From the NCBI GenBank assembly GCA_030374765.1, contig JARGXX010000004.1, forward strand, positions 434,001 to 498,000: a stretch of DNA of 64,000 nucleotides. Reading direction: 5' to 3'. Source of the stretch: Agarophyton chilense. Lineage: Eukaryota; Rhodophyta; Florideophyceae; Gracilariales; Gracilariaceae. Below are positions 12,451 to 24,244 of this stretch, in pieces; the stretch's first letter is position 1, and every line of letters starts with the position of its first letter. Under the pieces are notes generated by a model. It worked only from the letters and a program-made list of their open reading frames with translations, was not told the DNA's origin and ran no database searches. A program made the position numbers and the translations under genes.

Positions 12451-13359
12451 GATGTAGGTTAGGGTTCGATACCGTCCACATTTGTATGCTTTTGTTTTAT
12501 AGTACCCATTTCATGCTGAGTTCCGGGAGAAAAAATTCCAACGATGATTTGGTCTGAGCGAAATCACCTGCTTTCAATGGCTGATCATTTTGAAAGAATT
12601 CTATACACTACCTCGTAAACAGTTTATCAACTTCTTCTGCGATTTTACATTGACGGCAAACGACAAGCTGTTGCGCCAGCCACTCCACAAAATAAGCAAG
12701 GTTATTTCGGTGTCCTTGCTACGTCGCCACTTTTTTTCCGCCGGTGAGCTAGATCAAAAAGTTCGTGATGGTTCCTCGGCTGGATCGCATTCACTAGGGA
12801 CATAAAAATAATCCATTGTCAGAACACCGACAAGGATAAGGCGGCAACGCGTATGCAAATCCCGTGAAAGCTTCGCTTACTGCTACGTTCCTTTAGCAAC
12901 GCTCCAAGAAGCGATTCATTATTAATAAATAGAACTATCCGTGTTTAATAATTATTCCGAATCCGAAGAAGCCAACGAAGCCCAAAAATGACTGCCTGGC
13001 GTTGTAAAAGATGTATCGGCTGTTTTTTGTTCCATCGATTTCGTATTGCAATTTTCCACTACTGTTCGCCCATCCATTAAATCCGATTTGATCTCTCTCA
13101 ACTTTTCAAAAAATCTCGGCGCTCAATATATACTGCTTTTCTACCAATTCGCCTCTTATATGTACAGAGAGCTGTCTTGTTGAACGGCGTAGCCATATAT
13201 ATCCAGATTAACGTTGCTAGGTTTATAATTAATTCCAGCTCCTCCCCGCTGATCACATTGTAGCCAATATAATCTGCGGTCGACGACGTACTGGCAGATA
13301 TTCTTTCCAAGCCCGAAAAGAACCTTCTAAAGAGCATACACGACGCCCATTTTCCAGCT

Positions 13360-13985
13360 ATGCTTTGTACTTCTTGCACCTTCGTATCTTCTTCTTCAGC
13401 AGGTTTTTTGTCATTGTGATTAGCGTTCTAATTTTTCCTCGCTTCAGCATTAGTATGTTTTTCTCCCCGACTTCAATTCGAATTGAAGGCGGGGAGAAAG
13501 GCATATTAATATTCCTAAAACTTTTGTACTCACTTCTGCAGCAGACCATGATACTTCTGTCGTCTGCGAAAGGGGAAGAGCTACTCTCAGACTTTTTTAT
13601 CACGGCCCCCAAGTTTATTTCCGACATCTCCTTGCTCGTTCCGAACGAAAAATCACCATCCACGTAGGCTCCAGTTTGTATTCGCCAACAGATATTGAAA
13701 ACGCCACCCAGTCGTCCATCGAGAGTTTACCGCGAGCCAAGATTTTTAAATGGGTTTTCTGATGCACAAAAAGAGTGTGACCACCCAATGCGCATTGAAA
13801 GCATAAAGTGGAATACCTTTTCAGTCCGACCTCGATTGGTGACACACCAAAAAAAGAATTCATACTTCTTGGCAATTTCATTCTATTATATTGGTTTTCG
13901 ATATCCGATTATCCAACGTAAAAAATTGGTCCTGGCTGGATTTATGATCTCGCTAGATGTCCTGGATGAGGGAGCTTAATCTTTG
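13360..13985 (-). pseudogene. Reverse transcriptase remnant of B2
   Basis: On the minus strand I read DIENQYNRMKLPRS, which fits RT block 3 of DIRS-group elements (DIKxxYHHIxLxP). Downstream is AYVDGDF, in the place of the YVDD catalytic box. The region leading into 13.1-13.36 kb (VQSIAGKWASCMLFRRFF) resembles the conserved RT-RNase H linker of DIRS elements (LxSLxGKLxxxxxxVPxGRxFL). Fossil with several breaks. Confidence 0.55.
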
Positions 13986-14289
13986 GTAGGTCAATAAACT
14001 GAAAGCCAGTGTTCCGAGCGCTGATTATGAGACTTTGTTTTCCCTCGTTTTTAGGTACCACAAAAATCTCGTTCACAACTTTCGCTCTGTTTTCCTTCAG
14101 ATATGGTAGCCCGCCTTCATCAAACCTAGTATATGAAGACCTTCCGCCTTCACTCCGTATAAAGGCTTATTAGCTCTCTTAACCTCTAAATCATTCCGAA
14201 TACTTTCTTTTGTCATGTATAGTAGCTGTGTGTCCCCTAATAGTAATGAAATAATATCATCCGGGGCTGCCGGACCATTGTTTGGCAAT

Positions 14290-15690
14290 GATACTGGATC
14301 CCGATTCAGTCAGACACATTGACGTGAGTTTCTTTATTGGAACGTAGAATGAACCTCTCCTACGCACTCCTGCGCAACGAAATAATTCTGGCGAAATGAG
14401 TCCTCTCCAGTGCCTTGCGCGATATTTCTCGCCAGACCTTGAACAGCGTTTCTCTCTTGTATGGGTAGAAAGAGGTCGAAATGCCCGGCATATAAGCAAT
14501 CAAACCAACTTCGAAGTTCTTCAAATATGCTTTGAATTTTCTTCTGGCGTCTCGACTTGTGTCATTTTCGTGCGCTTTCTTTATTTATATCCCCGTTCTT
14601 TATTTCTGATGCCCCTGCAATAGGAAGCACGTCTGGCCTCTCCATCGAATTAAAAGTTGTCATTGTTGTCATCGTTGTTTTTATAATAGTTCTTGTTCCT
14701 GTCTCCTTGCTTGCGCACTATAAAATTATCCTTCTTAAACTCCGTATGTAGTTTAGCTGACTTGTGGAGCTTGCGAGTCATTGACTGGCTTGTCAAATCA
14801 CTGTTCTCGTCTTCGAGTTTTCTAGCCGATTCATAGTTGCCAGTCTTGTCAACCAATGTCACTGCCTCCAACCTACTAATTTTCAACTCCACCTCCAACT
14901 CGTTCTTGGCACGCATAACGCCCAACGAGGTGAAGAGGCAGTCAATAACCCCAGCCAACCTTGCAGCTTCTTGGCAACTCCGAATGCCCGTTCAGTGAAG
15001 AGCTTCAACCCATGCAGAGATCGTGAGATTGTTAGTCATGGCTCTGCGATGCAATTTTCTCCTTCAAGGCTTTCAACAGAAGCATATTGTTCAGAAAACG
15101 GCTTGCTTGTAAAACCAACCCAGAACTTATTGTTCGCCTTCTGCCGCTTCGGAATCAAAACCTTCATCGCGAGGCTCTAAATACCTTCATCGCCGTCGCA
15201 GAACTCAGAGGCAGAGTGCTTTGCGAAATAGACAACCACCCTTTTCATCGCCTGTCTGACATCGACCAGAAGGTCTTCACCTTTTGGTTTTTTCCTCGAA
15301 GTTTTCCGCGACTCTTTCAATTACTTCATGTCTTTGGTCATGCGCCTTTGCGCTTTATCAGAACCCCCCATGAGAGGAAAAATCCTCTAAATTTCATCGA
15401 TGCGGGCAGCAGTTTCTGCCGTTGAGTCCGAATATGGAGCAGAATCGGACTCGTACTCACTCGAGAATTCTAACCCCCTGGCCCCCCCGGTGTGAATTAG
15501 AACGCTCTCGTGGTTTCTGATCCGAGACTGTTACGACTTGAGTACTTACTACTCTCGCGAGAACCGGCCTTCAGCGCACTCCCTTAAACACTGATTGGGT
15601 ATGTTTCATCTTCAATGCAACGAAATAAGGTATTCACCTCACCCTCTTTAGGCATCCCTGGTATTTAATTTATGATTGCACAAAGGGGAG
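14290..15690 (-). pseudogene. Gag-like coding remnant of B2
   Basis: The frames contain a stretch rich in K, N and D (14.65-14.96 kb) and are related to the B1 remnant at 9.44-10.74 kb. The placement before RT suggests a structural Gag-type protein. No zinc knuckle is visible. Fossil. Confidence 0.4.
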
Positions 15691-16679
15691 CGTTGTTGTC
15701 CTGCGACTTTTCTCCAAGGTAAACTTGATCCCTACCCTGGACAACTTCTCTTACGATGCAAAAGGCATCATACCCCATGCACTCGATTTTCTGCCCAACA
15801 GCCCTGCATTTTGATACTTTACTTGTAGCAGGTCCATCACCTCTGGGAATAGAAGACCCATTCCGTCCCCCGACTACTTTAACCTATAATGCAGGATTAA
15901 GAGTTTAGGACGTCTGCTTCTGGCTGAGCACGTGATTTAAATAGGTCCAGTCGTCACCCGAGCCCCATCCAAGTGGAACTAGGTCAGGGTCTCGTATCCG
16001 CCAAATCCATGAAAATCATCCCTCGACAACACTACCCATAGTTACAACTGAACAGACATTGGTGCTTTAAACCCTCGCCCTGAGTCATTACGCAGGGGGC
16101 ACGGCACAGGCATGTGAACAATAGTGTTTCAGAAAACCCTTCAAAAACCAAACACCAATATCACAAAAAAACCGATACTTATATTACAAAATTTCAAAAA
16201 CCCCCGTAAGACTTGATTGAAATACACACAGAACCTTCAACCAGATAAGCCCTCCACGCGAGCTTCCGGATTGCACTCACCATAAATTTGCGCATAGGGG
16301 CAAAACCCCTGATCACCCAATTAAGTAAATATCTTACATAAATTCGTTTATAGACTCTAACACAAACAACGCCAGCAAAGCCTAGTGGACAACAACAACC
16401 CATACGGGAACTTACATAACCTCTTCTTTTCGTCAAACCTAGCCTTGAAAATTTTTTTACTAGCATACTACAACGCCGAGCCTTGAAACATCGATAGCTT
16501 GAAACTCTCAGAAACTTGACACAAGTCTCAAGAATTCTGAAAAACACACCAACAAAATTAGGATCACTGGCTTACAGAGGCCTGATAATTTTCCCATCTG
16601 AGAGCGATCCCTACCGGACTTCCAACGATACCAATCTTACGCTGCCTAGTCGACACTATGAGGAGGTGCAGTAAAGATT

Positions 16680-16765
16680 TAGTCGACCAAACGCAGAAGC
16701 GTCAATTTTTCGTGAAGTCCCCGGAAATAATAATTCCGAATCAGGCCCTGGATCACAGGTACTCA
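16680..16765. repeat. Terminal repeat R1, copy 2
   Basis: It resembles 10,861-10,945 and 17,096-17,180 (ACCAAACGCAGAAGCGTCAA here). Its position just inside the outermost copy suggests a split direct repeat rather than a simple LTR. Confidence 0.55.
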
Positions 16766-16904
16766 ATATCAGCGAATTATCCGAGGCACTTTTGGAGTCT
16801 GTCACTGCATTTCCACTTTCGTATTTCCAACTTCATTTCATGCTTCTGAAATTTATTCCAACATCGACGCTGATATTAAAGCACGCAAAATTCTCCCTTG
16901 ACAA

Positions 16905-17010
16905 TTTTTTCAGGAAACTGATTTCGAGAATCAGAATTCTGCGAGTCGGTTGCTGAATTTCGACGAACTGACTTAAAACGATTTTCGGCTTAATTTTCGA
17001 CATGATTATC
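16905..17010. repeat. Terminal repeat R2, copy 3
   Basis: Diverged copy of 8983-9100 and 11,742-11,850, in the right (5') terminal region of B2, flanked on both sides by R1 copies. Confidence 0.6.
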
Positions 17011-17095
17011 CACCTCTCTGTTTAGAAGACTCTAAGCAGGGCTAAAAAAGAGAGCTAAGCTTGATAATACAGTGAGGAGGGTGGCAGGTATTCAA

Positions 17096-17180
17096 CCAAA
17101 CGCAGAGACATCAATTTCTCGTTAAGTCTCTAGATATCAGAATAACTAGGTAGCCCCTGGATTGAAACATTATCATGAGG
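17096..17180. repeat. Terminal repeat R1, copy 3, outer end of the insertion
   Basis: It starts ACCAAACGCAGAGACATCAA and runs into the chromovirus sequence at about 17,175. This is the outer right boundary of the inserted block. Confidence 0.55.
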
Positions 17181-19350
17181 TAACGTTACCGTTTTGACGG
17201 GAATGTCTCACTTTTTCAGGGAAGGAATACTTCAACGTCAAACTATACTCGTTTCCCGACAAGCGGAATTTTTCTGTACGGTGGAAATTTGGGGGCCTCC
17301 AAAGAATCTTAGGCTTCCAAGCGCGAGAGCTGAGAAGGAAGCTGTCCATGGTCAGAAATACGGTATCGAGTAATGCCGACCCCCTAGGGGCTCTCTCACA
17401 TTGTTTTTGGCGGCAATGGCTAATTCTCCCCCACGACGCCTCTTCCTACCAGGCTTCCGGCTTGTAGCACTGTAGCACTCTGAACAACAGCCTTGTCCGC
17501 CTAGCGCATTGGTGTCTGAGAAAACCAATTCTCCGCTTGCCAATAAGTGCCGTCCGGTACACGGCTCATTCTCTATTCCGAAAGAGCTTTTTAATTCGCC
17601 ATAATTTAACTCAGATTCTTTGCAGAAAGCGCACTTTATGTTCTCAAATGGTTTTTTCGAAAACATGAACTGCATATCATACCGTCACATCGAATGGTGA
17701 ACAAAGGTTGTGTGCAGTAGGCTGAGCGAGTATCCAACCCTCTGGGTTTCCCGTTCTTATATCCTTCCCGGGGTGGCATCGTATACTTACGATACATACG
17801 GCGACAGAGTTCCAAAGCCGTAAGGACTTCTTCGTCTTGAGACTCCGAGTGTGTCCGGTCGAGTGTGGGTGCAAATGAGTCCGGATATTCCAATAAATGG
17901 GCCGCTTCTTCATGTGAATTACTGCCTCCGGGTGCCCACGACGAATCTCTTGAGTCTGCGGGAGATTCAAAATGTAGCAGTTCCCTGTGCGGACCGGCTC
18001 TTGAGGAGCTCCTCTCTTTATCCAGAGATATACCAAAAGCCGTTGAGCGCCGGAGAATACCACGCGCTCTTGCCACGATTCCATCAGCTTGCCCAAACTA
18101 AAGAAACCCCCCCAAAGCGGCTCTGCCATGCTTCTCTCATTATCGAGCTACCAAAGACCTGATTCTTGGGTCGAACACGACGATAAAAAGGTAATCATGT
18201 TATCCGTCTTGTAGACATTTCCACAGCGGACTGAAGCTTTTGTACACCTTGAGCTATACTCAGCCTCTTTCTCATTAAAATTGCGGGTCACGTTCTATAG
18301 GTCCAATGTCTTTTGATGTGTCGCCTTGAAAGTCACGTAACTTTGCAGCAATTACTACCCCACCTCTGGTCTGGATGTAACGCCGCTTTCATCGTGTTAT
18401 AAAGGTCTGTGAGCGGAACAAAAAAGCAGATCTTTATTTGTTTAATGTGATCGTTCACCTTCGCGGTTTTACGTCCTAAGCACGTTTTCCTTTTCCCTGG
18501 CAGGCGGTAGTACCTGTAATTCAGAACCCTCCGATAAAGCGGATTTATACTCGAGAGCACCTTAAATGCACTGTAAGGTGATCTTTTCTTACTAGTTGAC
18601 GTCGAAGACGTGTTTTTCTTCATAGATCGGGACCTGCGATGACCACCGTCACTAACCTTATGGTCTGACGTGACTGACTAATCCGAATCATGAGTAATGA
18701 AATTTTAATCTTCCGTGATCTACGATTCATCATTCGAATCACATGCGGACTTACGCATCTTACGTCATAACTTCGACTTCTTCGACCGAGCGTCCTTCAA
18801 AGAAGCTCAATCATTTTCCAGCACTACTGCTTCATCAGTGATTTTGGTACGAAATGCGTCCTCAAGGCATCCTAAGAGAGGGTTAACTTTATTGAGGACA
18901 TCCTCAACATCCAAAAGTAAGCTGAGTAGCATCTTATGTGCATTCGCGTATTTTTCCAGTAAATAGCTTAAATCCTCACGTGGTGTTTGCAATGAAGCAG
19001 ATGTCTGCTCAACATTGTCCTGCCGAAGAAGTGCTTTGGGCGCACTGCGTAGTTTTTCAACGTTAGCGATCAGAGCATCAATCATCGATTCCAAAAAGAA
19101 CATTTTCATGCGCAAAGCATCTGATCCAAACTCGAAACGAAGCACATCTCTGCGCAAAACGTACTCTTATATAGTTGTGCCGACCTTAAGGTAGACTATA
19201 GATTCTATGGCCGACGAGACTGCCGCTGCCATAGGGGCTGGTACATCCAAAAGATCTTGTTCCTCATTCATTGAGCGTTAGTGTAACATCTTTTGACGAT
19301 ACACCCGCTTTCTGAATTCAACAATTGAGTCCTGCACCTACAAATCGAAT
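17176..19350 (-). pseudogene. Gag remnant of the old chromovirus
   Basis: The minus-strand translation matches the gag of the element at 60.5-62.6 kb along its length. Examples are the coiled-coil-like LIANVEKLRSAPKALLRQD against LIADVEQLRSAHQALVRQD, the region IRRGHPEAVIHMKKRP, and a CSSC zinc-knuckle remnant near 17.65 kb. Gag forms the particle shell and binds element RNA. Fossil with many breaks. The 5' leader and LTR beyond 19.35 kb are not recognisable. Confidence 0.7.
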
Positions 19351-21900
19351 CAAGTTCTTCGAAAACAAGGTACAATCATGTTATATCTACATTCAAGATA
19401 TCTATGCCTTCAGTCTTACAGATCTTTATTATTTAGAAGACTGTTTTCTTTGCCGGATGCAGGTCGTACTTACGTCATCTACATATAGGAAAAATACGAA
19501 TACAACACTTGATTCTCTTCTAGATCGACCATCTCTGGACATCATCTTAGATGGAGAAACATCAGCCCGCCTTTGAGCATTAGATAACGAGAGATTCAAA
19601 AAAAATCGTGAACTTCATTGAATCGCCCACCCAAGAATAACCGGAAAGAAATATCCTGGAATACACTCCCAAACATGTCAGGAGCTAGATAGAAGACTAT
19701 ATAATGAATAGTTGGAGTCTGAGGCACTGAAAAATTTGAAATTGTGTATTTTGAAGCTCAGATGCTGCACCTGCAGGCCCAACGCCGCAGTTTTCAAAAC
19801 CACACGGAACATTTTTCGGAGTGCTTGGAAGAAAAACTAGGATTTTTTGTGAGAGAATTATTTTAAGTGCATCACTGTAAAGGGTTTCCTTCCATTATAC
19901 GTGCTACAGAAGTACGTCAGCTCGGTTTAATAAATGTAACACCATTTTCAAAAGAAAACCTACGACGAAGCACAGAAGGAACAATCTTGACGCTAGTTTA
20001 GGTGCTGCATTCTTGGAAGAGCTGTTTTCTTCTTTTTGCGTCCTTTATATTATTCGTGTAGAACTTGATATATAGGAAATATCTGCAAGTTCTGAAAGCC
20101 TTAAGAACTGTTCGTTCAAATGATTTCCACCAGTTGTTTCTTTTCATAACGTCGGGAACGATATGATACACTGCACACTTCCTATTACGTAGATCGTTTG
20201 TAGTAGCCATTTGAAGACATGGATGAATATTTGAGACAAATTTGATAAGCAAGAAACATTCTGGAGTGACACAAGCCCTCGAAAATGAGAGAACGCTATC
20301 ATAAAATCTTGGGTTTTGAGTTTTTCACAGACGTATCTCCAGTGCGAACAAACCAGAGATAGTTTTTTGTGAAACAGATTTAAAGGACAGTCTCGAGTGC
20401 AGAGAGTCGCAAAACGGAGAAGTAGCACACACGCAATAATGACTGTCGACAACGCAATTAATAGACATTACAATCGGGTACCGATTCTGACAGCTTGCGC
20501 TCGCACCGCCAGAAAAGCTTTAGGCCAACATGTTTAACAATGTTTCACTTCTATGAGCTGTAATATAAAAGGAAGTCAGTACCGTCGATTGGCCATGGGT
20601 GTTATGTATGTACTCCGTAAGGACAATCAAACAGCTGATATTTTTCTAATCTTATAGTATGCTTGCGGCGTTTTCATATGTCGCAAAATGAATCGACGGC
20701 TTTTGCACATGGCGCCGGTTTAGGTTGCCCTCGAAGAAGGATGGAGGCAAAGTGTTCAAATTCGCATATTTCGAAGTGTGCGTTGTTCCAGTGCGACTGA
20801 AATCCAAAAAATTGTGCGTTATTTTGAGCAAGGCAACGTTTGAAACACACAGCAGCCAAGGCGGGAGAGTGAACACCTGCGGGGACGGTTTGATCTGCAA
20901 AAACGTCCAAAAAGATAAATAACGAGGGAGTACAGGATACGCATACAACAAAGATGATGCAGCGATGATGCATCTATTTGAACCAGCCCCAGCACCGGAA
21001 CGGAGCCACAGAAGAAAGGGGAATAAAAAAAAGTCCACGTTCCTGGCAGATGATTAAGGAGAGAATTTCGTACGCAGCAAGATGGGAAATAGAAGGGGTA
21101 TTAGATTAGCCAGACGAAATCTCACTATGCAAGGAGGAATAGTAGTGGTGCAGACGCATGCACCGCGAACGACCGGGCTTGCGAAAAGAGCTGGGTTGGA
21201 AGATAACACAGGGCAGAGGGCGCACGGCGGACAGCAGAGGAACTGAAAAGAGAAAGGGGGGAGAGAGTGGTAGACCCAAAAGGGTGTAACGTTGGTGCAT
21301 TTGAACGAACCCGAAGATGTTTTTCAGTTGGCTCTCGGGCTGAAAAGCGCACTTCAAATTCCGAACCAGATTTCAGATGCTTTTTTTTTAACGATTCGGA
21401 AGCATCATCACTTCTATTTTGCCCGTGCAAGCAGAAAGGTATGGATGCATTCGTAGGGTTTCATAACTCGTGTCACATGAGGCTTGAAGTATATAGAAAG
21501 ATCTGCCCACACCCAATCGAAGATCTACGAAGGGATCTTCCCATCAACATCATGAGATGAAAAGAGAGCAGTTTTTCCCGCGGCGCAGATCTCCCATAAT
21601 TTTCAACTACATCAACACATTGGGGTGTTACATTCTTCCAAGATTTTGCAGCAAATATCCCTTAAAACCTCGAAAATTCTCACTTTATGCATAGTAGGAA
21701 ACATGCAACGTGAGCAAAACGAGATCCTAACCACCGTGATCATTGCGTTCGCGACTGCAACGAGAACATCCGTTCGTCGGTGACCAATACAGCATCTTTC
21801 GCTACAGCTGCTACTTCCTCAAGCATGGCTCCAATTCTGGAACGCTCCCAGTAACAGCTGGTTTCTATGAATAAAGCGTTGATAAATTTCGCCAATACAC
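19351..21900. other. No gene recognised
   Basis: Several short frames exist on both strands (for example 19,998-20,452 minus, 20,652-21,038 minus, 21,125-21,430 minus), but none matches a family I know. The composition is unremarkable apart from an A/G-rich patch near 21.18-21.28 kb on the plus strand. Probably decayed intergenic or repeat sequence. Confidence 0.3.
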
Positions 21901-21962
21901 TTTCATCTCTGCCAATTTGGTACGTTTCAACAAACCAGGCTTTTCATTGCATGCTTGCAGTC

Positions 21963-22267
21963 GATGTCCATGCCTCCCGTTCTCAACCTCTGTTTCAAGC
22001 CCCGGTAAAAAAAGGTTATGCAGTAGCACAACTACTTGCAACCAATTTCAGAGATACATCTTCATCCCATGCCGGCCCAACAGCTCTGACAAGCATAACC
22101 GTGGGCACATTTGCTTCGGTCACGACGGGAGGACCTGTGCCATATGGGGCAGATGCAATAGTCAAGATAGAGAAATGGTTGTGCGATGTAGATGTGCTCA
22201 CATTCACGAATCAACTACACCTAGAACCAAGACAATACATACGAGAACCTGGATGCGATGTGCCATA
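21963..22267 (+). pseudogene. Fragment of a molybdopterin molybdotransferase (MoeA / Cnx1 E-domain)
   Basis: About 100 codons match the N-terminal part of the MoeA family, which inserts molybdate into adenylated molybdopterin to make molybdenum cofactor. Visible pieces are VKKGYAV (family: VKDGYAV), ITVGTFASVTTGGPVPYGAD (family: VTPGTVAYVTTGGPIPDGAD), then AIVKIE and YIREPGCDV (family: IRRxGCDI). In plants and animals this domain is fused to a MogA-type domain (Cnx1, gephyrin). The aspartate of the VKDGYAV loop is changed to lysine. The match ends at a stop (22,266-22,268), far short of the roughly 400-residue domain, and nothing recognisable precedes 21,960. I read it as a truncated duplicate, not a working gene. 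Confidence 0.75.
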
Positions 22268-24240
22268 AGGGGAATTGGTCTTCTCAACTGTTTAGTACCT
22301 ATAATAGCGCTGCTGAGGTTCGCATTAGCGAAAGGTTGGTCAATATCTCTACACCAGTTCAAAATTGCCGCTTTAATGGCGTGTTTTGTAGTGGAGATTA
22401 GGTTTTAGACATGAATACGGTGCCTCAAGAAATGCCTTATTGTCACACTATTGTCTGTAAACATCCCATGCTCTTCTCCTCTATTTAGGAAAGGCTTCAG
22501 TTTTGGATTCTTCTTGAACTCGTTAACATGACAGGTAGAGAATAATTTGTGACAGAAGCCCTTCATAAAGCAATAGACAAATGTCACATCCTCGTTACTA
22601 CAGACAGTGTGCCCATGGGAAGACGAAATTACCCCAAAACCGTTTTGGAAAATATTATGACCGTTCACTTTGGGGTGAGTGCTCATGAAACCTAGAAAGC
22701 TCCTTACATATGCAAATGACTCTGCGAAAAAATTATTTTTGGAATTGCCAGGATACCCTGTCAGTTTTTTTGTGTGTTTTTGTATCGTGATTGCAGTCGC
22801 GACTTGCTGGATGGAGTGGAGAGAGATTGATCGGTGTTAAAGTGGATATATCCATTTCTAATGAGATCAAGATGAACATACAATGGCCATAGTATCAAAT
22901 AGTTACATTTGAGGTATGTTGTTCTTTTTAATACTTTCCGTCGTTGCCATGACCATATTCGCAGTTTGGAGCAATGCTTTTTCTCTTTACGATCTTAAGC
23001 ATGTCTATGAGAAAGGATCTCTCGGTGACGTCACTGGTAAGCAAGCCAGCTGAAGAATGCTTTCCACGCGATCTGCCAACGCCCTTTTCATGCTTTCAAA
23101 TAAAGAGAGACTCAGCTTCCAAGTATAACAATTACTCAACCACGTCTGTGTTCTCGGAAAGCTAGTATTAGCCGCTAGTTTAGTATGCCGGAAGATATCT
23201 AGCGAAAAATCTGCGAACAATGACGGATCGCGGATGCAGAGGTAATTTCTGTTAATTTTTTAGAGTGCCAGCTAGTTTTGGCTTTCGATTCTACATCAAA
23301 AACCTGCACATTATGAATGGGAAACGAAGGCAAAAGCCCCTGCTAGTGTACCGCCTATGTTTGGATGCCAAACGCTAGATGTGAATGACAATAGTCTTGC
23401 TCAAACACCCTCCAACAAACCCATATGACAATGACATCTCCCAGAATTACCATCCGCAATACGATCTGGTGTCGTCCACCATCCCCTTGCACCCCTCATC
23501 CTCCTCTCCACTCCCCGCAATCCCCGCCACAAACCCTCCTTCTCCTTCTCCTCTTCCCCATCAGGCCTCCTACGTCAACTGGGGTGTTCTTGCAATGCTA
23601 GTATGAGGTGCAAGAAGCGCAGGGGGCAAAGAAAATCGTCAAAAAATCTGCAAAAAATGAGGAACGGGCAATGTGCAAGCAATTAATTCAGATTTTTCGG
23701 ATACCACACCTTCGCGCATTCACACGAATCCTAGCAGTGGAGAATGCAGAACGCAAGGGCACTAAAGCGCTAGTTTTCATCTCATTCGAGGTAAAGGAAA
23801 CGCTAATTTACTTCCCTTTACTAAACACTAATAAACTCTTGAACCACCCCACTATTTCTTCCCTTCAGAAGTACTTCCCGCCCGGTGCCGGCTGCGTTTC
23901 CGTTTTCGGGAACGTCAGCGCATAGGAGTCTTTCGGAGAACTAACCCTTTCCTCCTTCACAGCTCCACCCCCACCACGCTCCTCCTTTCGTTCCAGAGTA
24001 TTCCACCTTTACATCTCCTGCTATGGTAGAACCCTCTCCGTCTTACTCACAGCAGTCGCCAACGTCCTGAACCCACCCAGCTCCCCTACTTCTCTCTCCC
24101 CTTCTTCTCCCTTACCTTCACCTTCACCCTCATTCTCTCAAGCTCCGTATCCCTCGCCACATTTGGCGTCTCCTCCCCAACTCTCCCTTTCCTCTTGCCC
24201 ACCTCCTTCGTTGCCTCCACCTTCTCCACATCCTCCTCAC
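22268..24240. other. No gene recognised; short protein-like frames on both strands
   Basis: A minus-strand frame at 22,405-22,686 (with CFMKGFCHKLFSTCHVNEFK) and a plus-strand frame at 23,608-23,925 (with ENAERKGTKALVFISFEVKE) have protein-like composition but no family I can name. The stretch 23,470-23,560 is C-rich and 23,940-24,240 is pyrimidine-rich on the plus strand. The latter may include badly decayed continuation of the DDB1 copy to its right. Confidence 0.3.
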
Positions 24241-24244
24241 TCAG

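Larger units (their letters stand above)
8638..17175 (-). mobile_element. Insertion of two related tyrosine-recombinase (DIRS-type) retroelements into the chromovirus
   Basis: The chromovirus is continuous on both sides of this block when compared with its relative near 62.87 kb, and I see no target-site duplication longer than about 2-3 bases at the junction. Two related units lie in the same orientation: B1 (about 8.64-10.95 kb) and B2 (about 11.40-17.18 kb). Each has the motif GACTACARTGACAGCTCACT at its left end. Lack of a duplication is expected for elements integrated by a tyrosine recombinase. The 455 bases between the units (10,946-11,400) hold nothing I recognise. Confidence 0.65.
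11401..17175 (-). mobile_element. DIRS-type retroelement B2 with RT, RNase H region and tyrosine recombinase
   Basis: Read on the minus strand the order is right-end repeats, a gag-like region (15.7-14.3 kb), RT (about 13.98-13.36 kb), an RNase H/linker region (13.36-12.6 kb), a tyrosine recombinase (12.45-11.93 kb) and a left-end repeat. RT followed by a tyrosine recombinase instead of an integrase defines the DIRS order. Direct repeats in both termini would fit the split-direct-repeat (PAT/Ngaro-like) layout better than the inverted repeats of DIRS1. Fossil with many breaks, younger than the chromovirus that it split. Confidence 0.6.
3850..19350 (-). mobile_element. Old chromovirus (Ty3/Gypsy), split by a nested insertion
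   Basis: Two segments, 17.18-19.35 kb (gag) and 3.85-8.64 kb (protease to chromodomain), form one element read on the minus strand. Both match the chromovirus at 60.5-64.0 kb in order. The gag segment ends where the plus-strand relative reads on into its protease, and the protease resumes at 8.64 kb after the insertion. Recognisable parts are protease, reverse transcriptase, integrase and chromodomain. The LTRs are not recognisable. It is an old fossil with many breaks, clearly older than the elements at 33-46 kb, and the DIRS-type insertion is later than its own arrival. Confidence 0.8.

Noticed and set aside
12460-12475. GGTTCGATACC as a possible tRNA T-loop
   Set aside because: No acceptor or anticodon stems nearby. 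It falls inside the DIRS-type element.
8638-17180. Repeats R1 and R2 as a CRISPR-like array
   Set aside because: Three diverged copies each, irregular spacing and a eukaryotic retroelement context.
21106-21430. Overlapping minus- and plus-strand frames near 21.1-21.5 kb as a gene
   Set aside because: Overlapping frames on both strands with low-complexity composition and no recognised motif.
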